Positions 1-7,372 of a DNA stretch of 15,390 nt are shown here, piece by piece. The stretch is from positions 1-15,390 of the forward strand of contig CAZEXM010000063.1 of the NCBI GenBank assembly GCA_964515915.1, read 5' to 3'. Numbering within the stretch: position 1 is the stretch's first letter; each line of letters starts with the position of its first letter. Under the pieces are notes generated by a model, which was given only the letters and a program-made list of their open reading frames with translations, did no database searches and was not told the DNA's origin. A program made the translations under genes and the position numbers. The stretch is from JAHOYW01 sp964515915 (GTDB lineage Bacteria > Verrucomicrobiota > Lentisphaeria > Victivallales > Victivallaceae).

Positions 1-45
1 TTCTATTTGCGATTGTTTACAAAAGCTTTACCCTCAAGGTAACGA

Positions 46-483
46 GTGCTGATTTATTGGCAGGCTCTATTGGGTAAGGACTTTAAACGCGAACGCTTTG
101 GTGATTATCCGAACGATTTGGCAAATTACGGATATGCCGTTCTGCGAGGCGCTGTTGCCAGGGCTTTAACAGGTTCCGGACTTTATCCCGCTATCGGAAT
201 TCATCATCATAATCGCTATAACGCATTTGCTTTAGCGGATGATATTATGGAACCGTATCGCCCCTTTGTTGATGAAATTGTTTACAATTACTTCAGTAAT
301 AATATTGAAGAAAATGAATTAAGCATCGAAGGGAAAAAAGCCGTTTTAGCTATTCTGACTTGTGATGTCCGGTTCGGAAAGGTCCGCGGTCCTCTGGGGA
401 TGTGGCTTTCTCGAACCGCGGCATCCCTGGTTCGCGGTTTTATCAATAAAAACGCTGTTCTGGTTTATCCAGAGTTAAATTGA
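46..483 (+). CDS. cas1: CRISPR-associated integrase Cas1, C-terminal part (frame broken upstream)
   Basis: Cas1 is the metal-dependent integrase that, with Cas2, inserts new spacers at the leader end of the array. The frame shows the Cas1 C-terminal core: NYGYAVLRGAVARAL (residues 27-41 from GTG46), GIHHHNRYNAF and ALADDIMEPYRPF. By comparison with S. pyogenes Cas1 (recalled H205 and E220, 15 residues apart), H54 and E69 are the matching active-site residues. A family member is about 290-310 residues, so roughly half is missing. The window edge explains only part of this: the same frame has a TAA at 40-42, two codons before GTG46. A Cas1-like KVTSAD appears in another frame at 36-53. A small deletion or frameshift (real, or a contig-end error) therefore seems to have removed the segment that holds the first catalytic Glu. 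The stop codon overlaps the cas2 start region. The family call is secure; whether the gene is intact is not. Confidence 0.85.
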   Translation: MLIYWQALLGKDFKRERFGDYPNDLANYGYAVLRGAVARALTGSGLYPAIGIHHHNRYNAFALADDIMEPYRPFVDEIVYNYFSNNIEENELSIEGKKAVLAILTCDVRFGKVRGPLGMWLSRTAASLVRGFINKNAVLVYPELN

Positions 484-485
484 TT

Positions 486-824
486 ATGTCCCAGGAAGTA
501 TTTAACGCGTACAGGATTATGTGGTTATTTGTATTTTTTGATCTGCCGGTAGGATCGCGGGAAGAGCGTAAGAGAGCGACTGATTTTCGTAAGGCATTGC
601 TGGTGGACGGCTTTGATATGATGCAGTTTTCTATTTACACCCGGGCATGTCCGACAAGGGAAAATACGGAAGTACATATCAAAAGGATTAAATCTGTCAT
701 TCCTCCAGACGGCAAAGTATCCATTTTGACCGTAACGGATAAACAATTTTCCATGCTGATTAATTATTGGGGGGACAGGCCTGAAAAACCGCCCGCACCA
801 CCGGAGCAATTATTATTATTTTAA
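486..824 (+). CDS. cas2: CRISPR-associated protein Cas2
   Basis: Cas2 is the small ferredoxin-fold dimer that bridges two Cas1 dimers during spacer integration. The 112-residue product has the family beta-1 strand ending in the conserved Asp (WLFVFFDLPV, D19), then a basic helix (EERKRATDFRKALL), the GFDMMQFSIYTR segment, and VSILTVTDKQF in the C-terminal half. Length is normal for type II Cas2. I chose ATG 486; an in-frame TTG at 480 would add two residues and overlap the cas1 stop (TGA 481-483). Neither start has a clear ribosome-binding site, which fits translational coupling to cas1. No csn2 or cas4 follows, which favours subtype II-C. The proline-rich tail ending in LLLF is a lineage-specific extension. 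Confidence 0.93.
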   Translation: MSQEVFNAYRIMWLFVFFDLPVGSREERKRATDFRKALLVDGFDMMQFSIYTRACPTRENTEVHIKRIKSVIPPDGKVSILTVTDKQFSMLINYWGDRPEKPPAPPEQLLLF

Positions 825-833
825 AAAAAGTTC

Positions 834-861
834 TTGACATTTTGTTTTTACGGTATACAAT
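834..861 (+). promoter_or_regulatory. Strong sigma70-like promoter of the tracrRNA candidate
   Basis: A perfect -35 TTGACA (834-839) lies 16 bases before a TACAAT -10 (856-861). It starts 10 bases after the cas2 stop and points toward the array. Predicted transcription start is near 868, directly at the anti-repeat of the RNA annotated next. Confidence 0.8.
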
Positions 862-867
862 AAGCAT

Positions 868-941
868 ATTGAAACCTTTTCACAATAAGGCTAAATGCCG
901 AAGGTTTTACCTATTCTCCCGCTTTTGTGGGAGATTTTTTT
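868..941 (+). ncRNA. tracrRNA candidate (type II-C), about 74 nt
   Basis: tracrRNA base-pairs with the crRNA repeat, recruits RNase III and scaffolds Cas9. Evidence is structural. GAAACC (871-876) is the exact complement of repeat bases 11-16 (GGTTTC). CACAAT (881-886) pairs with repeat bases 1-6 (GTTGTG, one G-U). They are separated by a four-base bulge (TTTT against GATT). Then comes CAATAAGGC, the same string that I recall follows the anti-repeat in the Neisseria meningitidis tracrRNA. A short nexus hairpin follows (GGC 889-891 with GCC 897-899), then a second small hairpin (AGG, TTTTA, CCT; 902-912), and finally an intrinsic terminator. A strong promoter lies immediately upstream. It is transcribed in the same direction as cas1-cas2 and the array. 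The predicted length is short for a tracrRNA. Start site and processing are inferred. Confidence 0.85.
916..941 (+). terminator. Rho-independent terminator of the tracrRNA
   Basis: A 7-bp stem (CTCCCGC 916-922 with GTGGGAG 927-933, one G-U pair) with a TTTT loop is followed by A and seven T (935-941). It should also stop read-through from cas1-cas2 into the array. Confidence 0.85.
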
Positions 942-990
942 ACGCTTATTTAGATTTATTTGTTGCCAATCAACGAGTTATGTGCCGTAT
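942..990 (+). promoter_or_regulatory. CRISPR leader
   Basis: This 49-base, A/T-rich stretch lies between the tracrRNA terminator and the first repeat. It is called leader because it is on the cas side and because the repeats degenerate at the opposite end of the array. I see no convincing promoter in it; a TTGCCA at 963-968 has no -10 at proper spacing. Confidence 0.6.
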
Positions 991-3900
991 GTTGTGGATT
1001 GGTTTCAAATCAAGGACGTTTACAACTTAACAACTTTTCTGTAACGCTCAATTACGGTTGTGGATTGGTTTCAAATCAAGGACGTTTACAACCGGATTCT
1101 ATTGTTAAGAGTGTCAGTAGAGTTGTGGATTGGTTTCAAATCAAGGACGTTTACAACCTGAACTTTTCATATCAAAACCAGCCTCAAGGTTGTGGATTGG
1201 TTTCAAATCAAGGACGTTTACAACAGAAGAGTATTACACATTGATACAACCAAAGTTGTGGATTGGTTTCAAATCAAGGACGTTTACAACGTATCCATAA
1301 CTTTATATCTGGACATTTCAGTTGTGGATTGGTTTCAAATCAAGGACGTTTACAACATAATCCACATGGCCTATTTATTATATCAGGTTGTGGATTGGTT
1401 TCAAATCAAGGACGTTTACAACTTTATCGGGCACAGCAAAAATGCTGAAAATGTTGTGGATTGGTTTCAAATCAAGGACGTTTACAACTTTTTTTTCCCC
1501 TTGTTTATATCAAAAATAGTTGTGGATTGGTTTCAAATCAAGGACGTTTACAACTTGTTGTATAATTTTATCCACCCACTCAAAGTTGTGGATTGGTTTC
1601 AAATCAAGGACGTTTACAACACGTGAACCGCCGGAGCCTTAAAACAATGAGTTGTGGATTGGTTTCAAATCAAGGACGTTTACAACTTATTCAGCTTCGA
1701 CAAATTTGCCGTCTTGGTTGTGGATTGGTTTCAAATCAAGGACGTTTACAACCACAGAGCAAAGCATACAAAGACTGGACCGGTTGTGGATTGGTTTCAA
1801 ATCAAGGACGTTTACAACTATATATAAGCAAGGGAGATGGTCTCCCTGGTTGTGGATTGGTTTCAAATCAAGGACGTTTACAACACTTATCCCGTTAGGA
1901 AAAATGGCAATCTCGTTGTGGATTGGTTTCAAATCAAGGACGTTTACAACATTGCAATATGGCTCAATGCGCGGCCTGGCGTTGTGGATTGGTTTCAAAT
2001 CAAGGACGTTTACAACAAACTACTTCAATCGGTGTGCCGGTCATCAGTTGTGGATTGGTTTCAAATCAAGGACGTTTACAACCTATTGTATTCTCATCTA
2101 ATTCACCCTTAGTTGTGGATTGGTTTCAAATCAAGGACGTTTACAACATTACTTCGTCAATATCTCTGACGAAAAGAGTTGTGGATTGGTTTCAAATCAA
2201 GGACGTTTACAACTAAAAACGAGGTGAAGTGATGAGGAAAATAGTTGTGGATTGGTTTCAAATCAAGGACGTTTACAACCATCGAGGCTTCAACAAGCGC
2301 GGCTTCCGAGTTGTGGATTGGTTTCAAATCAAGGACGTTTACAACAAAATTAGACCACTCCCCGGCGCAATTATAGTTGTGGATTGGTTTCAAATCAAGG
2401 ACGTTTACAACAATACTATTAGCGGAAACAATAGAGAATCAGTTGTGGATTGGTTTCAAATCAAGGACGTTTACAACCTATCAAGCTTTGTCAGCCCCGT
2501 CTCGTTAGTTGTGGATTGGTTTCAAATCAAGGACGTTTACAACTTATTGAGCGCGAACTAACATCAATCTGCAGTTGTGGATTGGTTTCAAATCAAGGAC
2601 GTTTACAACTATTGAACGTGCAACTATATCCAGTTTTGAGTTGTGGATTGGTTTCAAATCAAGGACGTTTACAACTCCCTTGCTTATATATAGTATACGT
2701 GTTCAGTTGTGGATTGGTTTCAAATCAAGGACGTTTACAACCAAGTAACAGCAAGGGAAACTACAATGACAGTTGTGGATTGGTTTCAAATCAAGGACGT
2801 TTACAACTATAGCCATAGCAAAGCTTGCCGGCGCTTAGTTGTGGATTGGTTTCAAATCAAGGACGTTTACAACTTATTGAGCGCGAACTAAAATCAATCT
2901 GCAGTTGTGGATTGGTTTCAAATCAAGGACGTTTACAACGTTTTGATGTCGCAGCTACTAACTGCGGGAGTTGTGGATTGGTTTCAAATCAAGGACGTTT
3001 ACAACAAACGCATGTTTGCTATTATCATGGAACAAGTTGTGGATTGGTTTCAAATCAAGGACGTTTACAACTATTGAATGTGCAACTCCATTTAGTTTTG
3101 AGTTGTGGATTGGTTTCAAATCAAGGACGTTTACAACCAGGTTTTACAGCTCCCGAAGCGTTCGTCAGTTGTGGATTGGTTTCAAATCAAGGACGTTTAC
3201 AACTATCGCTGTGCAGTTGTCGAACAAGCCCAAGTTGTGGATTGGTTTCAAATCAAGGACGTTTACAACACCGGATGAAGAAATAATCTGTGATGATGGG
3301 TTGTGGATTGGTTTCAAATCAAGGACGTTTACAACTTATCATTTAGCCGCAAGCTGCGCGCCCTGGTTGTGGATTGGTTTCAAATCAAGGACGTTTACAA
3401 CGTTTCATCTTCGAGCTCCTTAAGTTTGCCAGTTGTGGATTGGTTTCAAATCAAGGACGTTTACAACAGCATCGCTATCTTGCTTCACCGCTTCAAGGTT
3501 GTGGATTGGTTTCAAATCAAGGACGTTTACAACATTTTATAATGTGACTGTTCTTGCTTATGAGTTGTGGATTGGTTTCAAATCAAGGACGTTTACAACC
3601 CGGGCGCCGTTTTTATTGTGCCGGGAAAGGTTGTGGATTGGTTTCAAATCAAGGACGTTTACAACTTCATCATTATTGTCCATATTGTTTCTGTAGTTGT
3701 GGATTGGTTTCAAATCAAGGACGTTTACAACACGTGCCAAAAATGTAAACAGTGCTGTAAAGTTGTGGATTGGTTTCAAATCAAGGACGTTTACAACAAA
3801 ACTATTAATGATTACAAGCAAGAATAGTTGTGGATTGGTTTCAAATCAAGGACGTTTACAACTATGGTATAACCTGGTAACTCGCGGCTGGAGTTGTGGA

Positions 3901-4013
3901 TTGGTTTCAAATCAAGGACGTTTACAACCGGTTTGCGTTCGTCCGCTTGCGCCAGACTGTTGTGGATTGGTTTCAAATCAAGGACGTTTACAACCATTTT
4001 CGATGCAGAGCCG

Positions 4014-4113
4014 NNNNNNNNNNNNNNNNNNNNNNNNNNNNNNNNNNNNNNNNNNNNNNNNNNNNNNNNNNNNNNNNNNNNNNNNNNNNNNNNNNNNNNN
4101 NNNNNNNNNNNNN
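4014..4113. other. Assembly gap of 100 N inside spacer sequence
   Basis: Exactly 100 N, so the true length is unknown. It is bounded by 19 bases of a spacer on the left and 19 on the right. The right-hand 19 bases equal the last 19 bases of spacer 43 (3808-3826). Confidence 0.99.
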
Positions 4114-4264
4114 ATGATTACAAGCAAGAATAGTTGTGGATTGGTTTCAAATCAAGGACGTTTACAACTTTGACTAACGTCTTGAGTTATCGCCTCAAGT
4201 TGTGGATTGGTTTCAAATCAAGGACGTTTACAACTGTGCGGATTGCCGGTAACTGTCTGGCTGT

Positions 4265-4318
4265 GTTGTGGATTGGTTTCAAATCGTGGATTGGTTTCAA
4301 ATCAAGGACGTTTACAAC
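4265..4318 (+). repeat. Aberrant 54-base CRISPR repeat with internal tandem duplication
   Basis: Repeat bases 4-21 (GTGGATTGGTTTCAAATC) occur twice in tandem, at 4268-4285 and 4286-4303, giving 54 instead of 36 bases. Flanking spacers (4235-4264 and 4319-4348) are a normal 30 bases. Confidence 0.97.
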
Positions 4319-4546
4319 TAGCAATCACCTCGTCGTCACTGAACGGCAGTTGTGGATTGGTTTCAAATCAAGGACGTTTACAACTCATTTAACACCTGAT
4401 ACAATCTGGCTGCTGTTGTGGATTGGTTTCAAATCAAGGACGTTTACAACAGAATTAAAGTGTTATAAAGATGACGGTGGGTTGTGGATTGGTTTCAAAT
4501 CAAGGACGTTTATAACTGCGGTCAGCTTTCTGAAGCCGTGCTCCTT

Positions 4547-4571
4547 GTTGTGGATTGAAAAAATCACTTGC
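4547..4571 (+). repeat. Truncated, degenerate terminal CRISPR repeat
   Basis: GTTGTGGATTG matches repeat bases 1-11, then the match decays (AAATCA may be a remnant of bases 17-22). This is the usual decay at the leader-distal end of an array. Confidence 0.8.
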
Positions 4572-4670
4572 GGGCTCTATGTTATTAGCTGATTAGTTTG
4601 ATGGCGCTCGAACGCTCGCTTCTCTTTTTTAAATTCGTAATTCATAATTAATTAACAGGAGATTTTAGAA

Positions 4671-5198
4671 ATGGAACGTATTGGTATTGATGTGGAAGAA
4701 TTTAATTCGGATGTGTTTGGTCTTTTGGATAAATGGTTGCTGCTGACCGGCGGAAGTATGGACGACGGGACATGTAACCCTATGACAATTTCCTGGGGCT
4801 TGTTCGGAACAATCTGGTTTAAACCGGTTGTCATGATCGCGGTGCGTCCGCAACGGCATACTTTACAGTTTATTGAAGAATATGATACTTTCACTCTGTG
4901 CGCGCTGCCGGATGATAAAAAGGATGTTTTGAATTTTTGCGGCACTAAATCCGGCGCCGAATTTAATAAGATTCAGGAATGTAAATTGACTCCTGTCGAA
5001 AGTCAAAAGGTTGACGCACCCAGTCTCGATGAAGCGGAATTAATTATAGAATGCCGCAAATTATACCATGATGAAATAAAAGGTAAAAACTTTTTCGATA
5101 AAACAATAGTTGAGGAATGTTATCCGGAACGTGATTATCACCAAGTATTTATAGCTGAAATCATAAATATTAACGGCGTAAAAAAATACAAAAAGTAA
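4671..5198 (+). CDS. Flavin reductase-like / flavoredoxin family FMN-binding protein
   Basis: The 175-residue product fits the small flavin-reductase-like (FMN-binding split-barrel) family of cytoplasmic proteins that hold FMN and pass electrons between NAD(P)H or ferredoxin-type donors and other proteins. Visible family features are an N-terminal helix, then CNPMTISWGLFG (about 35-46) and MIAVRPQRHTLQFIEE (about 55-70), the two segments that normally contact FMN, followed by FTLCALPDDKKDVLNFCGTKSG. The C-terminal YHQVFIAEIININ strand closes the barrel. Length is typical for the flavoredoxin branch. AGGAG (4657-4661) lies nine bases before the ATG and fixes the start. It sits between the array and an unrelated gene with an 80-base gap downstream, so it is probably a single-gene unit. 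The physiological partner cannot be read from the context. Confidence 0.82.
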   Translation: MERIGIDVEEFNSDVFGLLDKWLLLTGGSMDDGTCNPMTISWGLFGTIWFKPVVMIAVRPQRHTLQFIEEYDTFTLCALPDDKKDVLNFCGTKSGAEFNKIQECKLTPVESQKVDAPSLDEAELIIECRKLYHDEIKGKNFFDKTIVEECYPERDYHQVFIAEIININGVKKYKK

Positions 5199-5216
5199 AA
5201 AAAATCACAAAAAAAT

Positions 5217-5245
5217 TTGTTTTCTTCTATAAGTCATATTATATT
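5217..5245 (+). promoter_or_regulatory. Possible promoter for the beta-propeller gene
   Basis: TTGTTT (5217-5222) and TATATT (5240-5245) are 17 bases apart in an A/T-rich gap. The -35 is weak (three of six consensus bases), so this is only a candidate. Confidence 0.3.
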
Positions 5246-5278
5246 TATCTCCAGTGTAATTTTTATGGAGAAAATAAC

Positions 5279-6511
5279 ATGAATGACTTAGCCGTGAATG
5301 CTGCCGAGGGGACTTTCTGTCCTGTTAGCGATATTGGTTCGCAGTCTGTTTACGAGTATTTCGCAGGGAATAAACCTCCCAAAACTAAAATCAAGACGAA
5401 CGGCGTGTGTTTTATTGCGCAGAATGGAGAGTTGCAACGACCCTATCGAATGTTCAATCGCAGCTTAGAGGAAAACCCCAGGTATCCCTACTTCCGGATG
5501 ATGTCCCGGTCAAATTCCTTGTTGACGGCATGGCACAGTCAAAGCGACAAAGAACCAACTGAATTTGAACTGCTTAGCCTGAACGATATGTCACATGAAA
5601 ATATCGCCTGGCTGCGAGCGGCTGGTGAGCTTACTCATTTGGCCGTGAATAAAAGTGAAAAGCTTCTGGCGATGGCTTATCATGACTATGGTTGGCGGAT
5701 TGATGTCCGGCGTTCAGACAATTTCCAATTGCGCGAAGTAGTGCATCACACTGAGCCGATAATCGGTTTGTTTTTTCACAATGATGTTCTATTCAGCCTG
5801 TCCAGCAAACTAGTCGTTTCTTATCCCGAAGACCGCCTGGAAAACAGCCTGATTGCTTCAAGTAAAAAGATTTTGGGTTGGGTACAGCATCCGACAGCTC
5901 CCTATCTTCTTGTGATTGAGCCGGAACGTTATTGGATTGTCGATTTAAACAAGCTCCGGGTTGTGAAAAAAGCGGAATGGACGGAACAAATAAAATGGTT
6001 CAACATTCTGCAGAAATATTCAAACCGCAATTTAGAGCTGTACTCTAATAACAGTATCGCGACATTCAGTAAGGATGGGAACCGCTTATTTTTGGGCGGC
6101 TATGGAAAACTGGCGATGTTTGCCTGGCATGATATGCTCAGGCCGCGTTGTATGCAGCCGAAACCAGACAGTGTAATCAATATTCATTCAGGTAATTATC
6201 CGGCCGGAGGACAGAAAAAGGTTCCTGACGCGCATATTATTGACATGATACCGATCAATCGCGACCGGCTTCTCTGCGTTAGCGCTGATGGTTATTTGAG
6301 TATGATAAATACCAGAACCAGAGAAGGATGTTTATTATTAATTCCAGGCTCCGGAGTCAGGATAAATTCGCTCCAACTTTGCGCAAAAGGTAAAAATCTG
6401 GCAATGACCGGGTATTATTACGACCTTGATGATTGTGGTATTTACAAGATGGAATCAGTGCTGCTGATTTGGAAACTGAGCCGTTTGCTGAACAAAGGAA
6501 TCAAAATGTAG
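5279..6511 (+). CDS. Unrecognised cytoplasmic beta-propeller-like (WD40-like) protein
   Basis: This 410-residue protein is not one I recognise. It shows recurrent strand-turn-strand units with endings typical of propeller blades: FSKDGNRLFLGGYGKLAMFAWHD (about 272-294), CVSADGYLSMINTRTREG and a closing VLLIWKLSRL near the C terminus. Other candidate blades include LAVNKSEKLLAMAYHDYGWRIDVRRS and WVQHPTAPYLLVIEPERYWIVDLNKL. There is no signal peptide or membrane segment, so it is probably cytoplasmic and acts as a protein-binding platform, though that role is an inference. GGAG (5267-5270), eight bases before the ATG, supports the start. It ends at a strong bidirectional terminator and looks monocistronic. 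The flanking genes give no clue to its partner. Confidence 0.6.
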   Translation: MNDLAVNAAEGTFCPVSDIGSQSVYEYFAGNKPPKTKIKTNGVCFIAQNGELQRPYRMFNRSLEENPRYPYFRMMSRSNSLLTAWHSQSDKEPTEFELLSLNDMSHENIAWLRAAGELTHLAVNKSEKLLAMAYHDYGWRIDVRRSDNFQLREVVHHTEPIIGLFFHNDVLFSLSSKLVVSYPEDRLENSLIASSKKILGWVQHPTAPYLLVIEPERYWIVDLNKLRVVKKAEWTEQIKWFNILQKYSNRNLELYSNNSIATFSKDGNRLFLGGYGKLAMFAWHDMLRPRCMQPKPDSVINIHSGNYPAGGQKKVPDAHIIDMIPINRDRLLCVSADGYLSMINTRTREGCLLLIPGSGVRINSLQLCAKGKNLAMTGYYYDLDDCGIYKMESVLLIWKLSRLLNKGIKM

Positions 6512-6528
6512 TTTTCGCGAAAAAACAA

Positions 6529-6571
6529 ATTGGGTTCAGCACTAATTTACTGAACTCAATTTTTCTTTTTT
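6529..6571. terminator. Bidirectional intrinsic terminator between convergent genes
   Basis: An 11-bp stem (6529-6539 with 6550-6560, one G-T) and a 10-base loop are followed on the plus strand by TTTTCTTTTTT (6561-6571). On the minus strand the stem is followed by TTGTTTTTT, so it can serve both the propeller gene and the minus-strand operon. It overlaps the last codons of the minus-strand gene. Confidence 0.9.
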
Positions 6572-7372
6572 AGCGATGGCTTTTTGTATCAGGACATCGA
6601 ATAAGGCTTGATGTGTCTTGCTGAAAGGAGCTTGGAGTTCAGGGTGCCATTGTACTCCAATAGTCCAATAAGCGTCAGGATATTCCACGGCTTCAATACA
6701 CTTGTCATCAGTGGCAAAAGCGCCTATTTTGAGGCCGCCGGCGGCGCTCGCCGCATGATGATGAATCGAAATCACTTCGATTTCGTCTTGTTGTAAAATT
6801 TTGTACAGCTCGGTATGCGGGCAAATTTTTATACTATGTTTTCCCAGATTAAACAAACTTGAGCTGTGTCGTTTTAATTTTTCGCGATGATTGTCATGAC
6901 ATTCCAATTTTCCGTTTTTGTATATGGTCAAAAGTTGAGCACCCCGGCAAATGCAAAGCAGCGGTAAATTCATATTTTCATTTTTTCTCAGTATTTCCAA
7001 TTCCAATTCGTCGCGCGGTGAATTTAATAATTCCGGAGCTGTCGGGGCGCCGTCATGCAAGCGGGGATCAATATCCTGGCCGCCGGTTATAATAATTCCG
7101 TCGGCCCTGCCTAGGATTTGCCCCAGATTTGCCAAGTCGGCCGGCGTGACCGTGAAAGTGCTGCCGCCGGAGCGCCAGACCGCAAAATCGTAGGGCAGAC
7201 GAAGATATTGCAAATAATACGGCCAGCGATTGGATACCACCACGGCGATTTTGGGGCCGCGCCGGTAGTTGCCGAAGCGAAACAGCAATATTAGCGGCAA
7301 AAACAAAATAATTAAGGGCAATCCTGAAATGGCCAATAATAAAATTAATAGTCTATTAGTTTTTTGTAGCAT
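6542..7372 (-). CDS. Membrane-anchored class I glutamine amidotransferase-like hydrolase (peptidase C26, PuuD-like)
   Basis: Peptidase C26 enzymes cleave gamma-glutamyl amide bonds with a Cys-His-Glu triad; PuuD removes glutamate from gamma-glutamyl-GABA. The triad is present: nucleophile C142 in LCICRGAQLL, and H243/E245 in GVQWHPEL. TGGQDIDP (96-103) is a second family signature, and the HHHA segment near 204-207 is also typical. The N terminus is unusual: residues 8-31 form a hydrophobic, probably transmembrane, helix followed by RRG, absent from the soluble family members I recall. This would anchor the enzyme to the inner membrane with the catalytic domain most likely in the cytoplasm. 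The start codon lies inside the end of the upstream ATP-grasp gene (17-base overlap) with no clear ribosome site, which suggests translational coupling. The substrate is unknown; a product of the neighbouring ligase is the obvious hypothesis. Confidence 0.82.
   Translation of the reverse strand: MLQKTNRLLILLLAISGLPLIILFLPLILLFRFGNYRRGPKIAVVVSNRWPYYLQYLRLPYDFAVWRSGGSTFTVTPADLANLGQILGRADGIIITGGQDIDPRLHDGAPTAPELLNSPRDELELEILRKNENMNLPLLCICRGAQLLTIYKNGKLECHDNHREKLKRHSSSLFNLGKHSIKICPHTELYKILQQDEIEVISIHHHAASAAGGLKIGAFATDDKCIEAVEYPDAYWTIGVQWHPELQAPFSKTHQALFDVLIQKAIAKKEKLSSVN

Larger units (their letters stand above)
991..4571 (+). CRISPR. Type II-C CRISPR array, 53 visible repeats (one truncated), with an assembly gap
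   Basis: The 36-base repeat begins GTTGTGGATTGG and ends GACGTTTACAAC; its last five bases are the inverted complement of its first five. Repeat 1 is 991-1026. Repeats 1-46 run to 3994 and repeats 47-53 run from 4133. Spacers are 30 bases, except a few of 29 (spacers 2, 17, 43) or 31 (spacer 3). There are 51 complete spacers plus two partial ones at the gap (3995-4013 and 4114-4132). Repeats are identical except three: number 49 (4265-4318) carries an internal 18-base duplication; number 52 (4481-4516) ends TATAAC; and number 53 (from 4547) keeps only its first 11 bases clearly. The degenerate end is distal, so new spacers enter next to cas2. The tracrRNA candidate pairs with the repeat's 5' half, so crRNA sense is the plus strand. 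Reading frames across the array are periodic artefacts. Confidence 0.99.

Noticed and set aside
525..809. Minus-strand open frame inside cas2
   Set aside because: It is a shadow of the well-supported cas2 frame with no family features.
2113..4513. Shared endings or starts among other spacers (for example 48 and 50 both near TCTGGCTG; 10 and 42 starting ACGTG)
   Set aside because: The shared stretches are about eight bases or fewer and expected by chance among about 50 spacers.
842..4592. Many overlapping open frames across the array with repeated peptides such as WFQIKDVYN or GLVSNQGRLQ on both strands
   Set aside because: The peptides are translations of the 36-base CRISPR repeat; the 66-base period keeps frames open. 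No ribosome sites or protein family support them.
4600..4635. Possible terminator after the array (CGCTCG repeated, then CTTCTCTTTTTT)
   Set aside because: CGCTCG occurs as a direct, not inverted, repeat; only a 3-bp stem forms.
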